The notes: generated by a model not told the origin, from the letters alone. A DNA stretch of 64,000 nt from Propionibacteriaceae bacterium P6A17 (GCA_000619965.1 JHVD01000001.1:186001-250000); one strand, 5' to 3'. Shown: positions 35,884 through 44,837, counted from the first letter of the stretch. A program made the numbers and translations.

Positions 35884-38727
35884 ATGACGGCGACGGCTAC
35901 CAAAGCCACCTCTGCGCGCAAGGGCAGGAAGGCGACCACGCCCGGCAAGGGTCTGAAGATCGAGCGGGTCTTCACCAAACCCGGCGTGCACCCCTACGAC
36001 GAGCAGGAATGGGAGCTGCGCGACGTCGTGCAGACCAACTGGAAGACCGGGGAGACCGTCTTCGAGCAGCGCGGCGTGGAGTTCCCGAAGTCGTGGAGCA
36101 TCAACGCGTCGACGATCGTCACCACCAAGTACTTCCGCGGCGCCGTGGGCACCCCGCAGCGCGAGGCCTCGCTGAAGACCCTCATCGATCGGGTCGTCGG
36201 CAAGTACGTCGCCGCGGGCAAGGAGTATGGCTACTTCGCCTCCGACGAGGACGCCGAGATCTTCGAGCATGAGCTCACCTGGATGCTCATGAACCAGGTC
36301 TTCGCGTTCAACTCTCCCGTGTGGTTCAACGTCGGCACCAGCTCGCCGCAGCAGGTGAGCGCCTGCTTCATCCTGTCGGTCGACGACTCGATGGAGTCGA
36401 TCCTCAACTGGTACAAGGAAGAGGGCTTCATTTTCAAGGGAGGCTCCGGCGCTGGCCTCAACCTCTCCCGCATCCGTTCCTCGAAGGAGCTGCTGAGCTC
36501 CGGCGGCACCGCCTCCGGCCCGGTTTCGTTCATGCGCGGCGCCGACGCGTCGGCCGGCACCATCAAGTCGGGCGGCGCCACCCGTCGTGCTGCGAAGATG
36601 GTCGTGCTGGACATCGACCACCCGGACATCGAGGAGTTCATCGAGACGAAGGCGCGCGAGGAGGACAAGATCCGCGCGCTGCGCGATGCGGGCTTCGACA
36701 TGGATCTGGGCGGCAAGGACATCACCTCGGTCCAGTATCAGAACGCCAACAACTCGGTGCGCGTCAACGACGAGTTCATGCGCGCGGTCGAGGCCGGCGG
36801 CAAGTTCGGCCTGCGTGCCCGCCAGACTGGCGAGGTGATCGAGGAGGTCGACGCCCGCACGCTGTTCGACAAGATCGCCAAGGCGGCATGGGAGTGCGCG
36901 GATCCCGGCATCCAGTACGACGACACGATCAACGACTGGCACACCAACCCGGTCACGGGCCCGATCACCGCATCGAACCCGTGCTCCGAGTACATGAGCC
37001 TCGACAACAGCTCCTGCAACCTCGCTTCGCTCAACCTGCTCAAGTTCCTGGGCGACGACGACCAGTTCGACGTCGAGCTGTTCGTGAAGGCCGTCGAGCT
37101 GATCTTCACGGCCATGGACATCTCGATCTGCTTCGCCGACTTCCCGACGGAGGCGATCGGCGAGACCACGCGCAACTTCCGACAGCTGGGCATCGGCTAC
37201 GCCAACCTGGGCGCGCTGCTCATGGCCACGGGCAAGGGGTACGACACCGAGGGCGGCCGATCCACCGCCGCCGCCATCACCTCGCTGATGACGGCCGCCT
37301 CCTACCGCCGCTCCGCGGAACTCGCGGAGGCCGTCGGCACCTACAACGGCTACCAGGTCAACGCGGAGGCGCACCAGCGCGTCATGCGCAAGCACCAGGC
37401 CGCCAACGACGACTTCCGCCCCATGGCCGACGACGTCGCGATCCACGACGCCGCCACCCGTGAATGGGCGAAGGTCGTGGACCTCGGCGCCAAGCACGGC
37501 TTCCGCAACGCGCAGGCGTCGTTGCTGGCCCCCACCGGCACGATCGGCTTCATGATGGACTGCGACACCACCGGCATCGAGCCGGACTTCTCGCTGGTCA
37601 AGTTCAAGAAGCTCGTCGGCGGCGGGTCGATGCAGATCGTCAACCAGACGATCCCGCGTGCCCTGCGCAAGTTCGGCTACGACGACACCCAGGTCGACGA
37701 GATCGTCAACTACATCTCGGAGCACGGCCACGTCATCGGCGCCCCGCACCTGCAGGAACGCCACTACGAGGTGTTCGACACCGCCATGGGCGAGCGCGCC
37801 ATCCAGCCGATGGGCCACGTCCGCATGATGGCCGCGGTCCAGCCGTTCCTGTCTGGCGCCATCTCCAAGACGGTCAACCTCCCCGAGAGCGCCACCGTCG
37901 AGGACATCGCCGACGTCTACATGCAGGGCTGGAAGCTCGGCCTGAAGGCGCTCGCCGTCTACCGCGACAACTGCAAGGTCGGCCAGCCGCTGTCCGACGC
38001 GAAGAAGAAGGACGAGCCGGCGAAGGTCGTCGAGGAGAAGGTCGTCGAGAAGATCGTCTACCGTCCGAAGCGCGAGCGCCTGCCGAAGTCGCGCATGTCC
38101 CGCACGACCAGCTTCTCCGTGAGCGGTGCCGAGGGCTACATGACCTCGGGCGCCTACGACGACGGCCGCCTCGGCGAGGTCTTCCTGAAGCTCGGCAAGC
38201 AGGGCTCCACCCTGGCCGGCGTGATGGACGCCTTCTCGATCGCCGTCTCGATCGGCCTGCAGTACGGCGTGCCGCTGGAGAGCTTCGTGCAGAAGTTCAC
38301 CAACCTGAAGTTCGAGCCCGCCGGCATGACCGACGACCCGGACATCCGGATCGCGCAGTCCTTCATGGACTACATCTTCCGTCGCCTGGCGCTCGACTAC
38401 CTCGACTTCGACGACCGCTCCGAGCTCGGCATCCACACCGCCGCCGAGCGCGCCCGCTACGTCGAGACCGGCTCGTACCTGTCCGACGAGGACCAGTCCG
38501 CGATGCCGGAGTACGAGCAGCTCCGCAATGACGACGGCGACAACTTCGACGTCGACGGCGCCCGCCAACCTTCGCTGATCGACGCCCACACCACCGCCGA
38601 GCTGCTGGAGACCATCACCGGCCACGCCATCGACGCGCCGCTGTGCATGACCTGCGGCACCAAGATGCGCCCGTCTGGCTCCTGCTACGCCTGCGAGGGC
38701 TGCGGCTCCACCAGCGGCTGCAGCTGA
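35884..38727 (+). CDS. nrdJ: Vitamin B12-dependent (class II) ribonucleotide reductase
   Basis: A 947-residue class II reductase that makes deoxyribonucleotides with adenosylcobalamin as radical generator and needs no oxygen. Active-site segments include SACFILSVDDS (Cys), NPCSEYM (Cys on the opposite strand) and the substrate loop LLAPTGTIGFMM. A Lys/Glu-rich insert (about 705-735) follows, and the C-terminus has a CMTCGTK ... CYACEGCG metal-binding cysteine cluster, thought to re-reduce the active site. No cobalamin riboswitch lies upstream. B12 dependence fits propionibacteria, which make cobalamin. Confidence 0.96.
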   Translation: MTATATKATSARKGRKATTPGKGLKIERVFTKPGVHPYDEQEWELRDVVQTNWKTGETVFEQRGVEFPKSWSINASTIVTTKYFRGAVGTPQREASLKTLIDRVVGKYVAAGKEYGYFASDEDAEIFEHELTWMLMNQVFAFNSPVWFNVGTSSPQQVSACFILSVDDSMESILNWYKEEGFIFKGGSGAGLNLSRIRSSKELLSSGGTASGPVSFMRGADASAGTIKSGGATRRAAKMVVLDIDHPDIEEFIETKAREEDKIRALRDAGFDMDLGGKDITSVQYQNANNSVRVNDEFMRAVEAGGKFGLRARQTGEVIEEVDARTLFDKIAKAAWECADPGIQYDDTINDWHTNPVTGPITASNPCSEYMSLDNSSCNLASLNLLKFLGDDDQFDVELFVKAVELIFTAMDISICFADFPTEAIGETTRNFRQLGIGYANLGALLMATGKGYDTEGGRSTAAAITSLMTAASYRRSAELAEAVGTYNGYQVNAEAHQRVMRKHQAANDDFRPMADDVAIHDAATREWAKVVDLGAKHGFRNAQASLLAPTGTIGFMMDCDTTGIEPDFSLVKFKKLVGGGSMQIVNQTIPRALRKFGYDDTQVDEIVNYISEHGHVIGAPHLQERHYEVFDTAMGERAIQPMGHVRMMAAVQPFLSGAISKTVNLPESATVEDIADVYMQGWKLGLKALAVYRDNCKVGQPLSDAKKKDEPAKVVEEKVVEKIVYRPKRERLPKSRMSRTTSFSVSGAEGYMTSGAYDDGRLGEVFLKLGKQGSTLAGVMDAFSIAVSIGLQYGVPLESFVQKFTNLKFEPAGMTDDPDIRIAQSFMDYIFRRLALDYLDFDDRSELGIHTAAERARYVETGSYLSDEDQSAMPEYEQLRNDDGDNFDVDGARQPSLIDAHTTAELLETITGHAIDAPLCMTCGTKMRPSGSCYACEGCGSTSGCS

Positions 38728-38756
38728 TCGGCGGCAGTTGAGCGACTGAAACCGGT

Positions 38757-38790
38757 TGGGGGCGCCACGCGCATGCGCGTGGCGCCCCCA
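38757..38790. terminator. Bidirectional terminator palindrome
   Basis: A perfect 34-bp palindrome, TGGGGGCGCCACGCGCA with its complement and no spacer (centre GCATGC), lies between convergent nrdJ and the Tat-exported protein gene. Confidence 0.85.
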
Positions 38791-38822
38791 TCGGGTACTC
38801 GGTGCCGTCGGCGGTGCCAGCC

Positions 38823-39521
38823 CTAGCTGACCGACGCCTGCTCACCCGCACCTGCGGCAGCAGCCTTGGCGGCTCGCGGCTGCACGGCTGCGCCCTGGCG
38901 GGCGTTCCAGTAGCTTCCGTTGAAACGCTTCCGGCGGGTGTGGCATGCCTGCTCGCCCTTCAGCCCGATGCAGCGGGTGATGGCCTGGCGATCGTCGGTC
39001 GTGCAGGCGCTCGAGGCCGTGCCCTGGAAGATCGGTCGGCCGACGATGTATAGCGCCGGCTCGTCCTTGCCGGTCTCCTTGTCGAGGATCGTTTGCGGCT
39101 CTCGGCCCTGGGCCTGGCGGTAGCCGCCTCGGTAGGTGCTGCGATAGGTGTAGAGGTCATCGGCGTCGCGTCCCACGTACTCTGGCAGGCTCCATCCGGA
39201 CCCGGGGTTGAGATCCTTCCACTCCACCTCCTGAGGGAGGTGGAAGGTCATCGTCGGCGGCTTGGTGATGTCGCTGGCGGACTCCGCCGGCCACGCGAAC
39301 AGCCCGCGGGGCAGGCCGTCGTCGCCGACACCGGTGCCGGTGCCGTCGTAGGTATAGGTGCACTTCCTCCGTCCCGACCGTTGGTAGGTCACCCACCCAT
39401 TGATGCCGCGTACAAGCGACGGCGACGTAGCAAACGCGGGGACGGCCGTCGCGACGGCGACGGCGGGGATGGACCAGGCCGCGCCGGCCGCGACCGTGCG
39501 GCGGGAGATCTTGTTGGACAT
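38823..39521 (-). CDS. Tat-exported protein of unknown function
   Basis: A 232-residue protein with a twin-arginine signal (SNKISRRTVAAGAAWSIPAV, ending AVPAFA near residue 31). This SRRTV-GAAW form is common in actinobacterial secreted proteins. The mature part is rich in Tyr, Gly and Arg, with four cysteines (KCTY, SACTT, TRCIG and QACHT), enough for two disulfides, and ends in an Ala-rich helix. I recognise no domain. GAGGAG precedes ATG 39521 by six bases. It is transcribed divergently from the GH101 gene, so it may belong to the same glycan-foraging surface programme; that is inference. Confidence 0.7.
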   Translation of the reverse strand: MSNKISRRTVAAGAAWSIPAVAVATAVPAFATSPSLVRGINGWVTYQRSGRRKCTYTYDGTGTGVGDDGLPRGLFAWPAESASDITKPPTMTFHLPQEVEWKDLNPGSGWSLPEYVGRDADDLYTYRSTYRGGYRQAQGREPQTILDKETGKDEPALYIVGRPIFQGTASSACTTDDRQAITRCIGLKGEQACHTRRKRFNGSYWNARQGAAVQPRAAKAAAAGAGEQASVS

Positions 39522-39839
39522 GTGGCTCCTCTTGGCTCCGTGGGGGCAGGAAGACACCATGCGTGCCGAATCCCCCAACAACGGGGCCATTCTGCTCAGC
39601 TGCAACGCGTTGTCGCAACGCAGAAACGGGTTGCTGAGGAAAGTGGGGCCGATGGTCGCCGGGCTGGTGATCGAAGGTTCCCTGCCTTCCCGCGCACGGG
39701 TTCTCAAGTGGATCGCTCAGCGTTGTTGCGCGAATCGGAACGGATTCGCCGGTGGCCCATGTCCTGTAAACGTTTGCAGGGCTTAGCGTCGAAGGACACT
39801 GCCACATCGGGCGCAACTGCGCCCGTACCATCGAGGAGG
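39522..39839. promoter_or_regulatory. Divergent control region with GH101 promoter and LacI-type operator
   Basis: Toward GH101: block TTGCGCGAATCGG (39726-39738), operator TGTAAACGTTTGCA (39765-39778; one mismatched pair, central CG, LacI-family style) and -10 TAGCGT (39784-39789), which gives a start near 39796. Blocks and spacings repeat before the GH112 gene. CGAATC/GATTCG (39731-39748) is a further inverted repeat. GCAACGC occurs twice (39602-39608, 39615-39621) around the palindrome CAACGCGTTG, a possible operator for the Tat gene. No other gene is seen. Confidence 0.7.
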
Positions 39840-39845
39840 ATGCAA

Positions 39846-42800
39846 GTGAGTCAACGTCGCTCACGCCTTGCGCTGCTCGCGACCGTGTCTGCCGGGGCCC
39901 TCGTGGCCTCCGGCTTGGCGCTGCCACAGCAAGCACGAGCCGACTTCCAATACCAGGTGATCCCGCAGACCGAGATGACGGCGGTCGCGGCCGACTCCGT
40001 CGAGACGGCCGGTGAGGGCACCAACGGGCCGCTCAATCTGGTGCTCGACGGCAATCTGGACACCTACTGGCACACGCAGTGGTATGGCGCCGTGGCGCCG
40101 CTGCCGCACTGGTTCGTGGTCCAGCTCGGGCCGAAGGCCGTCCCGCTCGGACGAGTCGACCTGACCCCGCGACAGTCCTCGAACGGCTCGGGCCGCGTCG
40201 GGGACTACGACCTCTACGCCGTCGACGCGCCGACGTGCAACGCCGACGCCTTCGGGAACGCCCGGCCGGTGAAGAGCGGGTCCTTCGGCGGTCTCGTCGC
40301 GGAGAACAAGGTCGTCCGCGAGATCGTCCTCGATCAGCCGGTGCAGGCCAACTGTGTGAAGGTCGTCTACAAGACCTCCTGGGGTGGCGTCTCAGGGACG
40401 AACCCCGAATCGCCCGCCGAGCAGGTCGCGTCGCTTGCCGAGTTCAACGCCTACACCGCGACCGTGGCCGCGCCGACTCCGTCGGAGTCTGCGACTCCCG
40501 GCAGCCTGGACGTCGTCGTGCCCGAAGGGGCAATCGAGATCACCGACGGTACGCTGCGCGTGCGCACGCATCCGGGATTCCCGCAGGTCGTCGACTACCG
40601 CATCGGCGAGGCGCAGCTCCCGGGCAAGTTCGGCGAGGCGCTGACAAGCATCAACATCAACGGCAAAGCGCAGGCCGTCACGGTGGGGAAGCCGGTGGCG
40701 TCCGCGTCGGAGGTCAGCTACCCGTTGACGTTCCCGGGCCTCGCGGGCGTGAGCATGACCGCCACGATGTCCGTGGCCGACGGCGCCCTCACCTACCAGC
40801 TGACGGACATCGTCGACCCCGACCACAAGGTCGCCCGCATCGCGATCCCCGGGCTCGACCTGGTCTCCGTGCGCGGCACGGACGCCTCCTCGACGGTCCT
40901 CGCGGCAGGCATGAGCGTCAACCGCGGCCAGTCCGGCGACAAGATGCTCCGCATCGCCGAGGCGCCCGCCACGTCGGGCAGCGCCTGGGCCGCCGTCGCG
41001 AACAACTCCGCCCTCGCGGCCGGCTTCGAGACCAACGCCATCGGTGACAACACCACCTCCGGCGGCGGGGGCGGCGCGGATCGCTACTCGTACCGCGTCG
41101 CGAAGGTCGACGGCGTCAACGTCGGCTCCGTCGGGCCGGCGCAGTGGACCTACCGCGCGGGTGCCGTCGCCAAGTACGACTCCGGGTCCGGCATCGGCGT
41201 CGACGACGATCCGACGATCAAGGTCAAGATCACGGCGGACGCCAACAAGGACGCGAAGGTCGACTGGCAGGACGGCGCGATTGCCGCTCGCGAGATCCTC
41301 ACCCCGATCATCGGGCAGGACGACGTCGCCAACCGCGTCATCGCACGCATCCCGTTCAACATCGTCTCGCAAGCGACGCACCCGTTCCTGCGCACGCTCG
41401 ACGACACCAAGCGCATCGCGCTGGCCACCGACAACCTCGGCCAGCAGGTGCTGCTGAAGGGCTACCAGGCCGAGGGCCACGACTCCGCGCAGGGCGACTA
41501 CGCAGGGCACTTCAACGAGCGCGCCGGCGGCCTGAAGGACCTCAAGACGCTCGTGGGCGAGGGCAAGGACTGGAATGCCACCTTCGGCATCCACGTGAAC
41601 GCGACCGAGTCGTACTCCGAGGCGCACGCGTTCTCCGAGGACCTGCTCCACATGCCGCCCCGCAAGGCGTGGGGCTGGATGAACCAGTCGTACTACATGA
41701 ACAACCAGAAGGACCTCGCCACCGGCAACGTCCTGAAGCGTCTGGCCGAGCTCCGCAAGGTGTTCCCGAAGGACTCCAACCTCAACTGGCTCTACTGGGA
41801 CGTTTACTACCCGCGCGGCTGGGAGGGCGACCGCTTCTCGCAGGAGATGCAGAAGGCGGGCTGGCACCTGAGCTCCGAGTGGTCCGACGCCATGCCGCGC
41901 TTCAACACTTGGTCGCACTGGGCCAACGACGAGAACTACGGCGGCCAGACCAACAAGGGCATCAACTCGCAGCTCATCCGCTTCATCCAGAACTCCTACA
42001 GGGACACCTGGAACCCGGACCCGATGCTCGGCAACGCCAACGTCGAGGAATTCGAGGGCTGGGTCGGCAAGGTCGATTACTCGCGCTTCATCGCCAACGT
42101 GTGGCAGCGCAACCTGCCCACCAAGTTCCTGCAGCGCTCCGACATCATGAGCTGGGAGAAGGGGAAGATCACCTTCGCCAACGGCACGACGGTCACCTCC
42201 GACCTCACCTCGATCGACGGCCGCACCCTGCCGAACGACCGCACCATCACCTACGACGGCGCGACGGTCTTCGACCAGGGCTCGTACCTGCTGCCGTGGA
42301 AGGACGGCGGACAGGACCGGCTCTACTACTGGAATGCGAGCGGCAAGTCCGCGCAGTGGACGCTCACGAACGCGTGGAAGTCCCAGACGTCGCTCACGCT
42401 CTTCAAGCTCACCGACACCGGGCGCGAGAAGGTGGCCGACGTCTCGGTCTCGGGTGGCAAGGTGACCATGCCCGCCACTGAGCAGGGCGTCGCCTACGTC
42501 GCATACCCGACGGGCAAGGTCCCGGCCGCGAAGGCGCCGCAGTGGGGCCAGTCGTCGTCGATCAATGATCCCGGGTTCTTCTCGGGCACGCTCGACGCCT
42601 ACAAGGCCACTGGCTCCGCCAAGGTCGTCAAGACCGACCGTGGCAGCTTCCAGACCGAGCTGGGCGCTGGCGCCTCGTCGATCTCGCAGCAGATCACCGT
42701 GCCCGCCGGCACCTACTCCGTCTGGGCGCAGGTGGAGATCGAGCCGGGCAAGACTCGCGCCGTCGAGGTGCGCGCCGAAGGCGCGGGCATCACGCCGATG

Positions 42801-44654
42801 CACCTGCAGCGGGGCGAGGCGGGCAAGGCCGTCACGACGATCCACGACTCGGGCGCGCGCAACGCCACCGCCTCCGACGAGAAGCTGAACACGCACTTCC
42901 AGCGAGTCCCGGTGCGCATCACCACCGACGGCACGCCGTTCACCTTCACCGTCGCCGCCGGCGCCGGGGAGGCGAGGGTTGCCGTCGACGATCTGCGGAT
43001 CGTGGCGCAGAAGGCGCCCGTCGACAAGGCGCCGACCAAGGAGACCGTGGTCTTCGAGGACTTCGAGGACGTCGACACCGGCTACTGGCCGTTTGTGACC
43101 GGTCGGGCCAACGCTGGCGGGGACGCCCGCACCCAGCTCGCCGAGCTGCACGCGCCCTACTCGCAGTCGGGTTGGTACGGGCTCACCGACGGCTCCGCCA
43201 AGGAAGCGGTCGCCGGCGGCAAGTATCTCGACAACGTGCTTGACGGCAAGTGGTCGCTGCTCGCCCACCAGGAGAACAGTGGCCTGGTCCTGCGCACCAC
43301 GTCCGCTTCTGTGCCGCTGCAGCGTGGCCACGTCTACCGACTCACGATGGACTACCAGGCCGCCTACGACGGTGACTACGAGATGGTGCTCGGCCATGAC
43401 GCCAGCACAGGCTCGGCCTGGAGCGAGAAGGTCACGCAGACCTGGCCGCTGCCCATGGCGCGCGGCGCCGGCTGGAAGTCCGCCGACGGCAAGGCCGGCT
43501 CGGGCACGAAGCAGTTCGTCAAGGAGTTCGCTGCGAGCACCGACGGCACCTTCCTCGGCGTTGTCAAGCGTGGCGGCGACATCCAGGGCGACCTCTCGAT
43601 CGACAACTTCCGGATCGAGGACATCGGCGTGAAGCCGCTCGTCGCGATGGACGTGAAGCCCGTGGCGAGCACCGTCGCAGGCATGATGCAGCTCGAGGTG
43701 ACGACCACCGTCGAGATCACCGAGGGCGAGGCCACCAACGTGGCGCACCAGCTCGCCGGCCTGGAGGGCTGGACGATCGAGAAGGTGGGCCAGGCTCCGT
43801 CGACGATCAACGGCACCACGAAGTCGGTGCAGCGGTGGATCGTGCGTGTCCCGAAGGGCGGCGCCGCCGGTGACCTCACGTTCACCGGCTCGTGGACCTT
43901 CAAGGGCGCCGACGGCTCGTCGGTGGTCACGTACCCCGTCAACCCGTCCAACTTCCCGCTCATCAACCCGATCGGCGGCGACCAGCTCGCCGTCGCGGAC
44001 GTGAGCTCGGAGGAGACCGAGGGCGAACCGGAGCCGAACGGCGTCGCGGCCGCCGCCATCGACGGCGACCCCGGCACGTACTGGCACACCGAGTGGCTGA
44101 ACAACGCGCCCAACCCGCCGCACCACATCACGCTGCAGGTGAAGGACGTCAAGTCCTGCTCGCTCACCGGCTTCGAGTACACGGCGCGCTCCAACGCCCA
44201 GAACGGCCTGGCCAAGGGCTACGAGATCTACGTCTCCACCGACGGCAAGACCTGGGGCGATCCTGTGGCCAAGGGGGAGTTCCCCAAGACCTCGCTGCCG
44301 CAGGTGATCCACTTCGACAAGCCGGTCGAGGGCACGTTCGTGAAGTTCGTCGAGACCTCCACGCAGGCCGGCAACGAGTTCGGCGGCGCGGCGGAGCTGC
44401 GTCTGGGTGGCACTTGCGTCGGCGCCGAGGATCCGACCGATCCGCCGACGGATGAGCCCACCGACGAGCCGACGGACGAGCCGACGGGCCAGCCGACGGA
44501 CCAGCCGACGGGTACACCCACCGCTCAGCCCACGGCCGAGCCGACGGTCACGCCGACGGCCGAGCCGACGGTCACGCCGACGGCCGAGCCGACGATCACC
44601 ATCACCCCGACGGCGCCCGCGCCTCGTCCCGGACTGCCCAGGACTGGTTGCTGA
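39846..44654 (+). CDS. Secreted endo-alpha-N-acetylgalactosaminidase (GH101)
   Basis: A 1602-residue enzyme that removes the core-1 disaccharide Gal-beta-1,3-GalNAc from Ser/Thr of mucin-type glycoproteins. In order: signal peptide (to about 30, ending QQARA), CBM32-like beta-sandwich (about 45-210), mutarotase-like domain (230-480), GH101 barrel with nucleophile Asp652 (LYWDVYY) and acid/base Glu678 (LSSEWSD), beta-sandwich domains, a second CBM32 (about 1380-1520), a Pro/Thr repeat linker, and the end RPGLPRTGC. The Asp-Glu interval is 26 residues, against 32-33 in the characterised bifidobacterial and pneumococcal enzymes. GTG 39846 is preferred over ATG 39840, because GAGGAGG abuts the ATG but lies six bases before the GTG. 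There is no membrane anchor after LPRTG. Confidence 0.93.
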   Translation: MSQRRSRLALLATVSAGALVASGLALPQQARADFQYQVIPQTEMTAVAADSVETAGEGTNGPLNLVLDGNLDTYWHTQWYGAVAPLPHWFVVQLGPKAVPLGRVDLTPRQSSNGSGRVGDYDLYAVDAPTCNADAFGNARPVKSGSFGGLVAENKVVREIVLDQPVQANCVKVVYKTSWGGVSGTNPESPAEQVASLAEFNAYTATVAAPTPSESATPGSLDVVVPEGAIEITDGTLRVRTHPGFPQVVDYRIGEAQLPGKFGEALTSININGKAQAVTVGKPVASASEVSYPLTFPGLAGVSMTATMSVADGALTYQLTDIVDPDHKVARIAIPGLDLVSVRGTDASSTVLAAGMSVNRGQSGDKMLRIAEAPATSGSAWAAVANNSALAAGFETNAIGDNTTSGGGGGADRYSYRVAKVDGVNVGSVGPAQWTYRAGAVAKYDSGSGIGVDDDPTIKVKITADANKDAKVDWQDGAIAAREILTPIIGQDDVANRVIARIPFNIVSQATHPFLRTLDDTKRIALATDNLGQQVLLKGYQAEGHDSAQGDYAGHFNERAGGLKDLKTLVGEGKDWNATFGIHVNATESYSEAHAFSEDLLHMPPRKAWGWMNQSYYMNNQKDLATGNVLKRLAELRKVFPKDSNLNWLYWDVYYPRGWEGDRFSQEMQKAGWHLSSEWSDAMPRFNTWSHWANDENYGGQTNKGINSQLIRFIQNSYRDTWNPDPMLGNANVEEFEGWVGKVDYSRFIANVWQRNLPTKFLQRSDIMSWEKGKITFANGTTVTSDLTSIDGRTLPNDRTITYDGATVFDQGSYLLPWKDGGQDRLYYWNASGKSAQWTLTNAWKSQTSLTLFKLTDTGREKVADVSVSGGKVTMPATEQGVAYVAYPTGKVPAAKAPQWGQSSSINDPGFFSGTLDAYKATGSAKVVKTDRGSFQTELGAGASSISQQITVPAGTYSVWAQVEIEPGKTRAVEVRAEGAGITPMHLQRGEAGKAVTTIHDSGARNATASDEKLNTHFQRVPVRITTDGTPFTFTVAAGAGEARVAVDDLRIVAQKAPVDKAPTKETVVFEDFEDVDTGYWPFVTGRANAGGDARTQLAELHAPYSQSGWYGLTDGSAKEAVAGGKYLDNVLDGKWSLLAHQENSGLVLRTTSASVPLQRGHVYRLTMDYQAAYDGDYEMVLGHDASTGSAWSEKVTQTWPLPMARGAGWKSADGKAGSGTKQFVKEFAASTDGTFLGVVKRGGDIQGDLSIDNFRIEDIGVKPLVAMDVKPVASTVAGMMQLEVTTTVEITEGEATNVAHQLAGLEGWTIEKVGQAPSTINGTTKSVQRWIVRVPKGGAAGDLTFTGSWTFKGADGSSVVTYPVNPSNFPLINPIGGDQLAVADVSSEETEGEPEPNGVAAAAIDGDPGTYWHTEWLNNAPNPPHHITLQVKDVKSCSLTGFEYTARSNAQNGLAKGYEIYVSTDGKTWGDPVAKGEFPKTSLPQVIHFDKPVEGTFVKFVETSTQAGNEFGGAAELRLGGTCVGAEDPTDPPTDEPTDEPTDEPTGQPTDQPTGTPTAQPTAEPTVTPTAEPTVTPTAEPTITITPTAPAPRPGLPRTGC
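44447..44603 (+). repeat. Tandem repeats encoding the Pro/Thr linker of GH101
   Basis: About 12-bp units of GAGCCGACGGAC type (44447-44515) pass into a 24-bp unit, ACGGCCGAGCCGACGGTCAC plus GCCG, present at 44532-44555, 44556-44579 and partly at 44580-44600. They encode PTDE/PTAEPTVT repeats. Near-identity of the DNA copies suggests recent slippage and possible length variation between strains. Confidence 0.85.
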
Positions 44655-44679
44655 GGGTAACTGACTGATCGATTGATGG

Positions 44680-44717
44680 CAGGTGGGGCGGACTCCGAAT
44701 GGTGTCCGCCTCACCTG
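44680..44717 (+). terminator. Terminator hairpin after GH101
   Basis: CAGGTGGGGCGGAC (44680-44693) pairs with GTCCGCCTCACCTG (44704-44717) with one G-T pair and a 10-base loop, 25 bp after the GH101 stop. It separates GH101 from the next promoter. Confidence 0.75.
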
Positions 44718-44757
44718 TCGTGTCTGGAGGGAGGGCGCCTCCTGCGGTAGCCAGCGG

Positions 44758-44837
44758 GATTCGCTCAGTCAATTTGCGCGAATCGGGGTCTGTGAGCGTT
44801 TCCAGCCGAGACTGCAAACGTTCACAGGCCCTAGCGT
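44758..44837 (+). promoter_or_regulatory. GH112 promoter with LacI-type operators
   Basis: TTGCGCGAATCGG (44774-44786), operator TGCAAACGTTCACA (44813-44826) and -10 TAGCGT (44832-44837) reproduce the GH101 promoter with identical distances (39 bp from block to operator; 5 bp from operator to -10). A second, weaker operator-like repeat, TGTGAGCGTTTCCA (44791-44804), is centred 22 bp upstream of the first, about two helical turns. Confidence 0.75.

Noticed and set aside
35857-38625. A 922-codon minus-strand frame opposite nrdJ
   Set aside because: Class II reductase motifs occupy the plus strand; the antisense has no recognisable domain.
39840-39842. ATG 39840 as the GH101 start
   Set aside because: GAGGAGG directly abuts it with no spacer; GTG 39846 has the normal six-base spacing and a cleaner signal peptide.
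44447-44603. CRISPR-like regular repeats
   Set aside because: The units are contiguous, in frame and encode a Pro/Thr linker; there are no spacers and no cas genes.
44618-44700. Frameshift hiding a sortase anchor after LPRTG in GH101
   Set aside because: None of the three forward frames after the stop encodes a hydrophobic helix or basic tail before reaching another stop, so the ending appears genuine.
40392-44714. A 1440-codon open frame on the minus strand opposite GH101
   Set aside because: The plus frame has signal peptide, catalytic residues and CBM32 modules. The antisense frame is Arg/His/Val-rich with no domain, a usual artefact of GC-rich third positions.
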